This document shows positions 1-7,301 of a DNA stretch of 13,137 bases, in pieces (position 1 is the stretch's first letter; every line of letters starts with the position of its first letter). This DNA is from Bacteroidota bacterium. GTDB lineage: Bacteria > Bacteroidota > Ignavibacteria > T3Sed10-11. Location of the stretch: the NCBI GenBank assembly GCA_007128495.1, contig SKXH01000229.1, positions 1-13,137 of the forward strand. The letters run 5' to 3'. The translations under genes and the position numbers were made by a program. The notes under the pieces are model-generated. The model saw nothing but the letters and a program-made list of their open reading frames with translations, had not been told where the DNA came from and did not search any database.

Positions 1-493
1 CGGATTGCTGGGCGGCAATTCTTTTACGTATTTCCTCTTCATCGGTACCGTCGCGTTTGGCTATACGCTGTACACGGAGTTCTTCCGGTGCAGCAACAAC
101 GATTACATAGTCGAGCATTTTCTCCATCCCCGATTCAAATATCAAGGCGGCTTCGGTAAATGCAAAAGGGTGAGATTGTTGTTTTTCAATGCCGGTGAAA
201 TAATTATCGATGGCGGCAAGAACCGCGGGATGTACAACTCGTTCCACTTCACGTTTTTTACCCGGTTCAGTAAAAATCACACTTGCAACGTATTGAGTAT
301 TGAGAGAGCCGTCGGATTCATAGGCATTGCTGCCGAGCAAAGTAGTCAGTTTCTTGCGGATTGCTGCATCTTCACACATTAGTTTTTTTGCAAGCGGATC
401 GGCATAGATCACCGGATACTGCTTATCTTCATAGTATTTCGCGGCTGCTGATTTTCCGCTGCCGTATCCGCCGGTTATTCCTATTCGTAACAT
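1..493 (-). CDS. coaE: Dephospho-CoA kinase, C-terminus cut by window edge
   Basis: This cytoplasmic kinase carries out the last step of coenzyme A synthesis, phosphorylating the 3'-hydroxyl of the ribose of dephospho-CoA with ATP. Translation from the ATG at 493 begins MLRIGITGGYGSGKS, a textbook CoaE start with the Walker A P-loop GGYGSGKS at residues 8-15. It is followed by YADPLAKKL, whose D32 sits where the family has its catalytic Asp. The middle contains HPAVLAAI and EAALIFESGMEKMLDYVIVVAAP, the usual CoaE lid and substrate region, then QRIAKRDGTDEEEIRKRIAAQQS. 164 codons are visible against about 200 for the family, so only the tail is missing. The start lies 10 nt after the rny stop with only a weak GGAT upstream, so it is probably translated from the rny transcript, perhaps by coupling. 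The family call is secure. Confidence 0.95.
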   Translation of the reverse strand, partial: MLRIGITGGYGSGKSAAAKYYEDKQYPVIYADPLAKKLMCEDAAIRKKLTTLLGSNAYESDGSLNTQYVASVIFTEPGKKREVERVVHPAVLAAIDNYFTGIEKQQSHPFAFTEAALIFESGMEKMLDYVIVVAAPEELRVQRIAKRDGTDEEEIRKRIAAQQS

Positions 494-503
494 TATATCC
501 GAT

Positions 504-2066
504 TTATTTTGCCAGCGCTACAGACCGGACCTCCCGTATCACCGTTACTTTGATCTGTCCGGGGTACTCCATATCCTTTTGGATCTTTGCAGCGATATCA
601 CGCGACAATTGATCCGCAAGGATATCGTCGATCTTATCGGGTTCGACAACAACCCGTATTTCACGGCCGGCTTGTATTGCGTAGCTGTTGGCAACACCTT
701 TAAACGATCGTGCAAGGTCTTCCAGTTTTTCGAGCCGCTTCACGTATGCCTCGACCGACTCCCTTCTTGCTCCGGGACGTGCGCCGCTTATTGAATCTGC
801 GGCCTGCACTAATGCGGCTATGGGCGTTTCCATCGGAATATCCTCGTGGTGCGACCCGATCGCATTTGCTACCGCCGGATGTTCATTATATTTTTTTGCC
901 AGTTCATATCCGATCAGTGCGTGAGGACCTTCGACATTTTGTTCAACTATTTTACCAATATCGTGAAATAAACCTGCGCGCTTGGCGTGGGTGGAGTCGA
1001 GGCCAAGCTCGGCAGCCATAAAGCCGGTAAGAAATCCGACCTCGATACTGTGCTGCAACATATTTTGTCCGTAACTTGAACGGTACTTCATCTTTCCCAG
1101 GAGCCGCAGCAAATCGTTATGAACGCCGTGAAGACCGAGTTCAATCAGCGCATTCTCACCGATCTTTACAGTTTCCTCCTCAAGTTCTTCACGAACTTTC
1201 CCGACAACTTCTTCAATTCGAGCCGGATGAATACGACCGTCGGAGATCAATCTATCGAGTGCGTTCTTTGCAATCTCACGCCTGAATCCATCGAACCCTG
1301 AAAGAATCACAGCTTCTGGCGTATCGTCAACAATAACATCAACACCGGTTGCCGCTTCGAATGCACGAATATTACGTCCCTCTTTTCCGATTATCCGTCC
1401 CTTCATCTCGTCACTTTGAATATTCAAAACACTTACCGTGGTTTCTACCGAGTGATCCACTGCAGTACGCTGAATCGCCTGGACAGTTATTTTCTGTGCT
1501 TCTTTTTTTGCATCGATTCTGGTTTGATCACGTATCTCCCGGATATACTGAGCTGCTTCTGCTTTAACTTCGTTGATGAGATTTTCATAAAGCATCTTTT
1601 TTGCCTCATCCACAGTCAGCGTACTGATTCGCTCGAGCCGGTTGTTCTGCTCCACGATTAATGCATCCAATTGCTCTTCACGCTTCCGGGCGTTGTTGAG
1701 CTTTTTTTGCACCTCCTGTTCGAGTTCCTGCAAACTTTTTTCTTTTTTGGCAAAAAGTTCCGATTTTCGCTCGATGTTTTGTTCGCGCGAGATGAGCTGC
1801 TTTTCCTGAGCTTGAAGTTTATTTCTTTGCCGGGAGGCCTCGGTTTCAAAATCCTGTTTCTTTTTATACCATTCGTCTTTTGCTTCTAATATCTTTTCAC
1901 GCTTTAATGTTTTTGCTTCTTTTTCCGCATCTTCAAGTATTTTCCGAGCCCTGATTTCCGCCGATTGTACTGTATTTCGCTCCGACCGTAATCGAAGTTT
2001 CCAACCAATGCCTACACCAGCAGCGAGTCCGGCGACGGCAATCAGGATCATAACAAGTAAGTCCAT
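504..2066 (-). CDS. rny: Ribonuclease Y, membrane-anchored endoribonuclease
   Basis: RNase Y is an endonuclease that starts decay of many mRNAs from the inner face of the membrane. All of its parts are visible in 520 aa, the normal length. There is one N-terminal membrane helix (about residues 3-22). A long charged coiled coil covers about 28-200. A KH RNA-binding domain holds GRIIGKEGRNIR at 223-234. An HD metal-hydrolase domain holds the catalytic H368-D369 in LFHDIGK and a second metal region GSHHEDI at 404-410. The C-terminus IKVTVIREVRSVALAK is typical. The start is fixed by GGAGGA four bases before ATG 2066. It lies downstream of the structured RNA and zapA and just before coaE. A 15-nt inverted repeat sits immediately before its ribosome binding site. 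Confidence 0.97.
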   Translation of the reverse strand: MDLLVMILIAVAGLAAGVGIGWKLRLRSERNTVQSAEIRARKILEDAEKEAKTLKREKILEAKDEWYKKKQDFETEASRQRNKLQAQEKQLISREQNIERKSELFAKKEKSLQELEQEVQKKLNNARKREEQLDALIVEQNNRLERISTLTVDEAKKMLYENLINEVKAEAAQYIREIRDQTRIDAKKEAQKITVQAIQRTAVDHSVETTVSVLNIQSDEMKGRIIGKEGRNIRAFEAATGVDVIVDDTPEAVILSGFDGFRREIAKNALDRLISDGRIHPARIEEVVGKVREELEEETVKIGENALIELGLHGVHNDLLRLLGKMKYRSSYGQNMLQHSIEVGFLTGFMAAELGLDSTHAKRAGLFHDIGKIVEQNVEGPHALIGYELAKKYNEHPAVANAIGSHHEDIPMETPIAALVQAADSISGARPGARRESVEAYVKRLEKLEDLARSFKGVANSYAIQAGREIRVVVEPDKIDDILADQLSRDIAAKIQKDMEYPGQIKVTVIREVRSVALAK

Positions 2067-2077
2067 GTTTCCTCCGG

Positions 2078-2092
2078 TACGATACTATCGTA
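2078..2092 (-). promoter_or_regulatory. 15-nt inverted repeat just upstream of the rny ribosome binding site
   Basis: TACGATA-C-TATCGTA is a perfect 7+7 inverted repeat with one central base. It ends two bases before the GGAGGA of rny. As RNA it can form a 6-bp hairpin with a three-base loop. As DNA it could be an operator. Its position next to the ribosome binding site suggests control of rny expression or a processing site, but nothing in the sequence identifies a partner. Confidence 0.35.
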
Positions 2093-2108
2093 ACTCTAAT
2101 GATAAATA

Positions 2109-2352
2109 TAAAAAAACCGCACAAAAACAACCGCAGTCATTGTCTGGAAGAACTCCTTCAAGACAGTGTGGGAACCCGCCTGAACGAATTCTGCTTCCAC
2201 TGTCAGATATCCCGACGTATCGAGATACCTGTTACTTATCCCGGATTAACGGGTTAAGTATGTGGCCTGCAGTCAACGCCAAGAGTCAAGCTCCCTGTAA
2301 ATGAGACTGTTAGTTCTTCATTTAAATGTTGCTGCGGCTGCACTGTGCGGTT
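2109..2352 (-). ncRNA. ssrS: Long structured RNA between zapA and rny, probable 6S RNA
   Basis: The roughly 350-base gap between zapA and rny has no credible ORF but folds, on the minus strand, into one long rod. The outer stem pairs 2345-2352 with 2115-2122 (8 bp, AACCGCAC/GTGCGGTT). The next pairs 2332-2337 with 2131-2136 (CCGCAG/CTGCGG). The next pairs 2312-2319 with 2147-2154 (GAAGAACT/AGTTCTTC). Inside are CTGC..CCAC/GTGG..GCAG (2262-2272 with 2191-2200) and two hairpins: 2234-2259 (ACTTA-A-CCCG stem) and 2204-2231 (8-bp CAGGTATC/GATATCTG plus CGA/TCG). A U-run follows the outer stem (minus-strand 2116-2111), so the rod end can act as terminator. 6S RNA binds the RNA polymerase sigma70 holoenzyme, is mostly a long irregular hairpin, and is often encoded just after zapA. 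Position and architecture therefore point to it. Two apical hairpins are not the simplest 6S shape, so another structured RNA remains possible. No clear promoter is visible; it may be processed from the zapA mRNA. Confidence 0.68.
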
Positions 2353-2413
2353 ATACTAGTACACACATTGCTATAGAAAAGAACACCTTTACTTTCACGG
2401 TACAGCGATTTGA

Positions 2414-2701
2414 TCAATCTCCGCTATCGTTTATCACTTCAGACAGATGTTTCGTCATTTTTTCCAATTCGCCATTTATATTTTGTAATACAATATGGCT
2501 TTTTTCCCTGTCATTCATCATATCTTCGGTTACATTCAATGCGGTAAGCACCGCGATTGTTAGTGGAGGTTGATCTGGTATTTTCTCATGAATTCGCTCA
2601 ATCATCTGGTCTACATAGGTCGCCACCTGTTTTGTAAACTCCTCATCCTCGCTACGCAGCGGGTATTCAGTTCCAAATATTTTAACTCGAAGACTTTTCA
2701 C
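2414..2701 (-). CDS. zapA: Cell division protein ZapA
   Basis: ZapA is a small cytoplasmic protein that binds FtsZ and promotes bundling of its filaments in the Z-ring. The 95-aa product has the family layout. A short N-terminal beta part, SLRVKIFGTEYPLRSEDEE, is followed by TKQVATYVDQMIERI, the conserved helix start. A long helix or coiled coil then includes PPLTIAVLTALNVTEDMMN and ends in a charged tail. The start at 2701 is supported by GAGGA six bases upstream. A GTG directly before the ATG is in frame but too close to that site. The neighbours fit: a small coiled-coil gene of ZapB type upstream and a probable 6S RNA downstream, a position in which ssrS is commonly found. It probably belongs to the pheST transcript. 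Confidence 0.9.
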   Translation of the reverse strand: MKSLRVKIFGTEYPLRSEDEEFTKQVATYVDQMIERIHEKIPDQPPLTIAVLTALNVTEDMMNDREKSHIVLQNINGELEKMTKHLSEVINDSGD

Positions 2702-2774
2702 TGTTCCTCGCTTGTTTTAATAAATGAGCGATACAGTAATGGCTGCACCGGTAGTGTGCTGCAACAACAGTTCG

Positions 2775-3125
2775 TTACAAGTGTGAATTAATCTTATCTA
2801 ATAAACCAATAATTTGATTACGAAGTTCTGCGCGTTCTTCCTGATTCATCGTTCCGAGCCCGTTATTCCTGATATCCTGTAATTGCTTATGCATAAGCTT
2901 TATTTCGTCATCTCGTTGCTCAAGTTTGGATTCCAGGTCTTTTACCTTTTCTTCCAGTTCGCCGACTTGATTCAGGAGTTCGCGTTTCTCTTGACGAAGC
3001 GATTGGATCACATCCGCGGCCTGCTTGGTTTGGTCCCATAAGCCCCGAAGCGTTGCTTCCAATTGCTGAATATCTTCGGTCAATATATTATTTTCTTGTT
3101 TTTCGCTCACCGTAATTGGCTGCAT
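2775..3125 (-). CDS. Small coiled-coil protein, possible ZapB-like partner of ZapA
   Basis: The 116-aa product is almost entirely predicted helix. Heptad-like repeats of Leu, Glu, Lys and Gln run from about residue 16 to 90 (LEATLRGLWDQ, VGELEEKVKDLESKLEQRDDEIK). After a short NNGLG break comes a C-terminal segment ERAELRNQIIGLLDKINSHL. There is no signal peptide or membrane helix, so it is cytoplasmic. It starts 15 nt after the pheT stop and ends 73 nt before zapA, with no Shine-Dalgarno at its ATG. Its size, composition and position directly before zapA suggest a division-associated coiled coil comparable to ZapB, whose product binds ZapA. The C-terminal pattern NQIIGLLDKI resembles the closing segment of such proteins. 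Coiled coils are easy to over-interpret, so function is inferred mostly from context. Confidence 0.7.
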   Translation of the reverse strand: MQPITVSEKQENNILTEDIQQLEATLRGLWDQTKQAADVIQSLRQEKRELLNQVGELEEKVKDLESKLEQRDDEIKLMHKQLQDIRNNGLGTMNQEERAELRNQIIGLLDKINSHL

Positions 3126-3140
3126 TATAATTGATACATA

Positions 3141-5549
3141 TTATGACCGCAACACACCACCGAGTTTTTTCTCAACGGCTTTTACAACTCTCGTCAATAT
3201 TTCCTCTATCTCGGGTTGTGTCAGTGTTTTTTCTTTTGACAGCATCTCTAATGATACAGCAATACTTTTTTTGCCGCTTCCAATCTTATCACCCCGGTAA
3301 ATATCGAAAAAAGATACACCGCTTACCAGTGGTGCTCCGTACTCCCGGATAACCCGATCAAGATCCCGATAGAGTACCGACTCATCAAGAATAAAAGCGA
3401 GATCACGATGTACCGGCGGATATTTCGGGACATCCTCAAACTTCTTTTCAATCCGATAGAATTCGCTTAACAATTCTATGTCAATCTCAGCAGCATATAT
3501 ATCGGGCTGGATATCAAAAGATTTCAGCAGCTCTTTTGAAACTTTCCCGAAATACCCCCGCGAAACTCCTTTAAATTCAATACCAACCGCCTCATCAATT
3601 AAAGTATTACTACTGGTATTATAAATATTATATTCTATTTTGTCAAGATTAAATTTGGCCGCGAGTGATTCAACCTCCCCCTTCAGGTCGTAGAAGTCAA
3701 ATTGAGCATCTTTTAACGACCAGTCGTCCGGGTTACGGGTGCCGGTGAGCATAATTGCTATCGATTCACCCTCGTGGTAATTTTGTATATAATTTTTCGA
3801 TCCTGGAAAAGGATCACGTGAAAAGATATGACCGATTTCATACAAACGCAAACTATGGTTTCCCCTGTTAATATTATGATTCACAACATGCAGCATACCC
3901 GGGATGAGTGACGTACGCAAATCGGTCATGTCTTGATTTTGCGGATTGTTTACAGTGACGGCCGATCTGCCCGTATACATATTCCAATTTCCCGGTACCA
4001 TGCTATTACACACGATTTCATTAAAACCTGCACCGACAAACCATTCCCGTACTTGATCGTGTATTTCCGGTCGAACATCATCGGCCGTAAATCTGATTGC
4101 GGCCGTTTCCTGAGCCGGCACATTATCATAACCATAAATACGAACGATCTCCTCTACCAAATCTATCTCCCGTTCGATGTCGGGCCGGTAGGTGGGCACA
4201 ACACATCGCCACTCACCTTTCTTCCTGGAATCTCTCACTTCTACACCGAGCCGTTTCAGTATACTTTTTATGGTGGTGGCAGGAATTGAAACACCGAGTA
4301 CTCGTTCTACTTGTTTACTCCGGAACGGTATATTCAATGGTTTGATTTTCTTCGGATATGCATCCACCCGTCCTCGATAGACCGTACCGCCGGTCAATTG
4401 CTGGATTAACTGCACCGCACGATCGGCAGCTTCGGCCGTTCGCGACGGATCGACTCCCCGCTCGAAACGATACGATGACTCTGTTACCAGCCCGAGCTGC
4501 TTGGAGGTATGACGTACCGATGCCGGAGCAAAATACGCGCTTTCAATGAGCACCGAGGTCGTCTCGTTATGTATTTCCGAATTCAAACCGCCCATCACAC
4601 CTGCGACTGCAACGGGCTGCTTTGCATCGCATATTAACAGGTTCCTCTTCGTTAACGTCCGTTCCTTTTCATCAAGTGTTACAAATTTCTCACCATCTTT
4701 TGCAAGGCGGACAACAATCTTATTATTCTGAATTAAATTATAATCGAATGCATGCAGCGGCTGCCCGTATTCCATCATCACATAATTGGTAACATCAACC
4801 ACAGCGTTTATCGGACGTAAACCTATCATCCTTAACCTGCGCTGCATCCATCCGGGTGACTCACCGATTTCCACGCCATCGATCACCCTGCCGACATAAC
4901 GAGGACAATGTTCTTCATCCTTTATATCGATGGTAAGAGCAGACTTCACCGGTTTATTCGATTCACTGATTTTTATCTTTGGAGTTCTTAACGGTCGTTT
5001 GTATAGTGCTGCAATATCGCGGGCTACACCAATATGAGAAAGGCAATCAGGACGGTTCGGTGTTATCCCGATTTCAAACACGACGTCGTTTTCCCAGTAG
5101 TATTCTGAAAACTGCATACCGGGTTTTGCATCATCGGAGAGAACAAGTATACCGTCGTGATCATCACCGAGCTCAAGCTCATACTCGGAGCAGATCATAC
5201 CGGCAGATTTTTGGCCGCGTATTTCCACTTCCTTTACGTGCATACCGTTGACAGGCACAACTGAACCGACCCGGGCAAAAACTATTTTTTGTTCCTTTGC
5301 TACATTCGAGGCGCCGCAGACGACAGTGTGTGTTTGTTTTCCGTCATTGACATCGCATACCGTTAACCTGTCGGCATTGGGGTGCTGCCGTACATCCCGT
5401 ACCTTGCCGACAACAAAGTTCGAGTATATTTCTTCGGTAGATCGTATCGCTTCAACCTCGAGACCTGCCATGGTCAAGCGCTCGGCAATTTCATGGGGAG
5501 ATTCGTGTATTGTTACGTAATCTTGCAGCCAGTTAAAAGAAATATTCAT
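3141..5549 (-). CDS. pheT: Phenylalanine--tRNA ligase beta subunit
   Basis: This is the beta subunit of the cytoplasmic alpha2-beta2 enzyme that charges tRNA-Phe. It binds tRNA and hydrolyses misacylated Tyr-tRNA-Phe. The product has 802 aa, normal for full-length bacterial PheT. Domains appear in the expected order. MNISFNWLQDYV opens the protein. An EMAP/OB tRNA-binding fold spans about 40-150, with VRQHPNADRLTVCDVN. The B3/4 editing region includes RYVGRVIDGVEIG and VMMEYGQPLHAFDY. A B5 domain holds PTYRPDIEREIDLVEEIVRIYGYDNVP. The catalytic-like core follows, then a C-terminal ferredoxin-fold anticodon-binding domain at about 704-802, starting FEDVPKYPPVHRDLAFI. The start lies 5 nt after the pheS stop with no Shine-Dalgarno, so it is probably translated by coupling to pheS. 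Confidence 0.97.
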   Translation of the reverse strand: MNISFNWLQDYVTIHESPHEIAERLTMAGLEVEAIRSTEEIYSNFVVGKVRDVRQHPNADRLTVCDVNDGKQTHTVVCGASNVAKEQKIVFARVGSVVPVNGMHVKEVEIRGQKSAGMICSEYELELGDDHDGILVLSDDAKPGMQFSEYYWENDVVFEIGITPNRPDCLSHIGVARDIAALYKRPLRTPKIKISESNKPVKSALTIDIKDEEHCPRYVGRVIDGVEIGESPGWMQRRLRMIGLRPINAVVDVTNYVMMEYGQPLHAFDYNLIQNNKIVVRLAKDGEKFVTLDEKERTLTKRNLLICDAKQPVAVAGVMGGLNSEIHNETTSVLIESAYFAPASVRHTSKQLGLVTESSYRFERGVDPSRTAEAADRAVQLIQQLTGGTVYRGRVDAYPKKIKPLNIPFRSKQVERVLGVSIPATTIKSILKRLGVEVRDSRKKGEWRCVVPTYRPDIEREIDLVEEIVRIYGYDNVPAQETAAIRFTADDVRPEIHDQVREWFVGAGFNEIVCNSMVPGNWNMYTGRSAVTVNNPQNQDMTDLRTSLIPGMLHVVNHNINRGNHSLRLYEIGHIFSRDPFPGSKNYIQNYHEGESIAIMLTGTRNPDDWSLKDAQFDFYDLKGEVESLAAKFNLDKIEYNIYNTSSNTLIDEAVGIEFKGVSRGYFGKVSKELLKSFDIQPDIYAAEIDIELLSEFYRIEKKFEDVPKYPPVHRDLAFILDESVLYRDLDRVIREYGAPLVSGVSFFDIYRGDKIGSGKKSIAVSLEMLSKEKTLTQPEIEEILTRVVKAVEKKLGGVLRS

Positions 5550-5554
5550 AACTA

Positions 5555-6571
5555 TCAGGAAAATTGATTGAGTAAACGGACATCATTCTCATACAACATA
5601 CGAATGTCATCGATACCATACAGCAGCAATGCCGTACGATCGACTCCCATACCGAATGCATAGCCGGTAACTTTCTCCGGATCGTAACCGACCGCTTTAA
5701 GTACGTTCGGGTCTACCATACCGCAGCCGAGGATCTCCAGCCAGCCGGTTTGTTTACAGACGCGGCATCCCTTTCCATTACACAGAAAACAGGAAATATC
5801 CATTTCAGCACTCGGCTCGGTAAAGGGAAAGAAGCTCGGGCGGAAAACATATTTCACGCCGGAACCGAAAAACTTTTTCGCAAAGGTTGCCAGCGTCCCT
5901 TTCAATTCCGCAAAGGTAATATTCTCATCAACAGCCAACCCTTCAAGCTGATGGAACATACAATAACTACGCGCGCTTATTGCTTCATTCCGATACACTC
6001 TCCCGGGCATAATGTGTCGTATCGGCGGCTTCTGATTCATCATAATGCGAACCTGAACCGGTGAGGTGTGAGTACGCAAAAGCGCCGTTTCATCAAGAAA
6101 AAAAGTATCCTGCATATCGCGGGCGGGGTGATCGGCAGGAAAATTGAGCGCTTCAAAATTATGGAAATCATCCTCAATTTCGGGCCCGAGAGCAACGGCA
6201 AAACCCATCGATTTAAAGATGGTTGTCATATCATCAAGTGCCTGAGTAACGGGATGTTTGGTACCGATAGGACGTCTTCGGCCGGGGATGGTAAGATCAA
6301 GTTTATCGGCCGTTAATGTTCTTGATTGCTCAAGCTCCCGTTTTTTCTCATCGAAAAGCGTTTGAGCCGTTTGCCGTAGTTCATTCAGCGCTTTACCAAG
6401 TTGGGGGCGCTCCTCAGGTGAGGCGGATTTTATCCCTTCAAACATCTGCTGAATGATTCCCCTCCGCACAAGATACTTTAACCGGAATTCTTCCAGATCA
6501 TCCTTTGTGGAAACACTCTGAATATCCGACTTGACATTTTCGATTGTTTCGTATACGGAGTTAATGTCCAT
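5555..6571 (-). CDS. pheS: Phenylalanine--tRNA ligase alpha subunit
   Basis: This is the catalytic alpha subunit of phenylalanyl-tRNA synthetase, a class II enzyme. The 338-aa product has an N-terminal coiled-coil tRNA-binding arm (about 1-85). It then has HPARDMQDTFFL, the class II motif 2 block GRVYRNEAISARSYCMFHQLEG (about 190-211), and motif 3 GMGVDRTALLLYGIDDIR (307-324). Four cysteines, C261, C264, C269 and C272, form a CxxC-x4-CxxC knuckle just before TGWLEILGCGMVDPNVL. This metal-knuckle-like insert is found in many non-proteobacterial PheS. The YRNEAISAR form of motif 2 is common in the FCB group. The ATG at 6571 has no good Shine-Dalgarno, and an in-frame stop 18 bases upstream excludes a longer form. 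It follows the hairpin at 6608-6675 and is separated from rplT by 113 nt. Confidence 0.97.
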   Translation of the reverse strand: MDINSVYETIENVKSDIQSVSTKDDLEEFRLKYLVRRGIIQQMFEGIKSASPEERPQLGKALNELRQTAQTLFDEKKRELEQSRTLTADKLDLTIPGRRRPIGTKHPVTQALDDMTTIFKSMGFAVALGPEIEDDFHNFEALNFPADHPARDMQDTFFLDETALLRTHTSPVQVRIMMNQKPPIRHIMPGRVYRNEAISARSYCMFHQLEGLAVDENITFAELKGTLATFAKKFFGSGVKYVFRPSFFPFTEPSAEMDISCFLCNGKGCRVCKQTGWLEILGCGMVDPNVLKAVGYDPEKVTGYAFGMGVDRTALLLYGIDDIRMLYENDVRLLNQFS

Positions 6572-6607
6572 TATCAGCAGTACCGTTCATTTATGGAGTT
6601 TATATAC

Positions 6608-6675
6608 AAAAACTCCCATTACTACATCACACATTCCGTTCATACGGATTGTTACCTATGATTTGTAATGGGAGC
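6608..6675 (-). terminator. Terminator-like hairpin between rplT and pheS, possible attenuator
   Basis: On the minus strand a perfect 10-bp stem joins CTCCCATTAC (6674-6665) with GTAATGGGAG (6622-6613) and is followed at once by TTTTTG. The 42-base loop contains a second small hairpin (TCCGT-ATGA-ACGGA). It begins 10 nt after the rplT stop. A competing downstream hairpin reuses part of the 3' arm and the U-run: GGAGTTT (6616-6610) with AAACTCC (6601-6595). A terminator inside the cluster suggests partial termination or conditional read-through into pheST. No phenylalanine-rich leader peptide or T-box is seen. Confidence 0.6.
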
Positions 6676-6684
6676 TTGCGCGAA

Positions 6685-7032
6685 TTAAGACATTGCAAAT
6701 TTGACGACTTCAGTAAATGCTTTCGGATGATTTGCTGCTAAATCAGCCAGCACTTTCCGGTTTATCTGCATGTCTTTCTTACCGATAGCTTCTATCAATC
6801 TTGAATAATTTGTGCCGTTTATACGTGCGGCAGCATTGATGCGTGTTATCCATAGCTGCCGGAAGGAGCGCTTTTTAGCGCGGCGGTCCCGGTACGAGTA
6901 CTGCATCGCTTTTTCGGTATGATGCTTGGCAACCGAGTATACTTTGCTTCGCGCCCCGAATGCGCCCTTAGCTTGTTTGAGCACTTTCTTTTTTCGCTTT
7001 CGGGCAGCGACATTATTTTGTGATCGTGGCAT
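6685..7032 (-). CDS. rplT: 50S ribosomal protein L20
   Basis: L20 is a 23S rRNA-binding protein needed early in 50S assembly. In several bacteria it also represses its own operon. The 115-aa product is the usual length and very basic. It opens MPRSQNNVAARKRKKKVLKQAKGAFGARSKVY, the long N-terminal helix extension. It continues with QLWITRINAAARINGTNYSRLIEA, the conserved globular part, and ends LADLAANHPKAFTEVVKFA. The start is supported by AGGAG nine bases upstream. It lies 45 nt after rpmI and is the last gene before the terminator-like hairpin. The infC-rpmI-rplT order is the near-universal arrangement. I did not find an obvious L20-binding leader mimic upstream of infC. Confidence 0.97.
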   Translation of the reverse strand: MPRSQNNVAARKRKKKVLKQAKGAFGARSKVYSVAKHHTEKAMQYSYRDRRAKKRSFRQLWITRINAAARINGTNYSRLIEAIGKKDMQINRKVLADLAANHPKAFTEVVKFAMS

Positions 7033-7077
7033 ACGATATCACTCCTGCTTTAATCGATTATAATTTTCAGTTACTTA

Positions 7078-7272
7078 TTACATTCCCAGCATACGTCGAA
7101 CGCTTTTTTCACTTGTCGGATGAACAAGCGTAGATTTACGTAAGTTACGTTTCCGTTTCCGGGATTTCTTCGTTAATATGTGGCTCTTGTATGCCTTCAC
7201 CCGTTTAAATCTACCGGATGCAGTTCGCTTGAACGTTTTCGCTGCACCACGGTTTGTTTTCATCTTTGGCAT
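7078..7272 (-). CDS. rpmI: 50S ribosomal protein L35
   Basis: L35 is a small basic protein of the large ribosomal subunit. The product read from ATG 7272 is 64 aa, the family length. It begins MPKMKTNRGAAKTFKRTASGRFKR and contains the conserved SHILTKKSRKRKRNLRKSTLV. A longer reading from an upstream ATG at 7296 would add MYLSEERI, which the family does not have. The AGAGGA seven bases before 7272 also supports the shorter start. It lies 29 nt after infC and 45 nt before rplT, and the three are almost certainly cotranscribed. Confidence 0.96.
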   Translation of the reverse strand: MPKMKTNRGAAKTFKRTASGRFKRVKAYKSHILTKKSRKRKRNLRKSTLVHPTSEKSVRRMLGM

Positions 7273-7301
7273 AATACGTTCCTCTGATAAATACAAAAAT
7301 G

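Noticed and set aside
5..382. Plus-strand 125-aa open frame at the left edge
   Set aside because: The minus strand encodes an unmistakable CoaE here, including the P-loop and later motifs.
2301..2573. Plus-strand 90-aa open frame over the zapA end and RNA region
   Set aside because: It is antisense to zapA, and the non-zapA part is better explained by nested RNA stems.
6562..6590. Ten-codon upstream ORF (MNGTADNGH) overlapping the pheS start
   Set aside because: It has no Shine-Dalgarno and no Phe codons, so there is no evidence of a pheST leader peptide.
7273..7296. Eight-residue N-terminal extension of L35
   Set aside because: The extension covers the Shine-Dalgarno of the correct start and is absent from the family.
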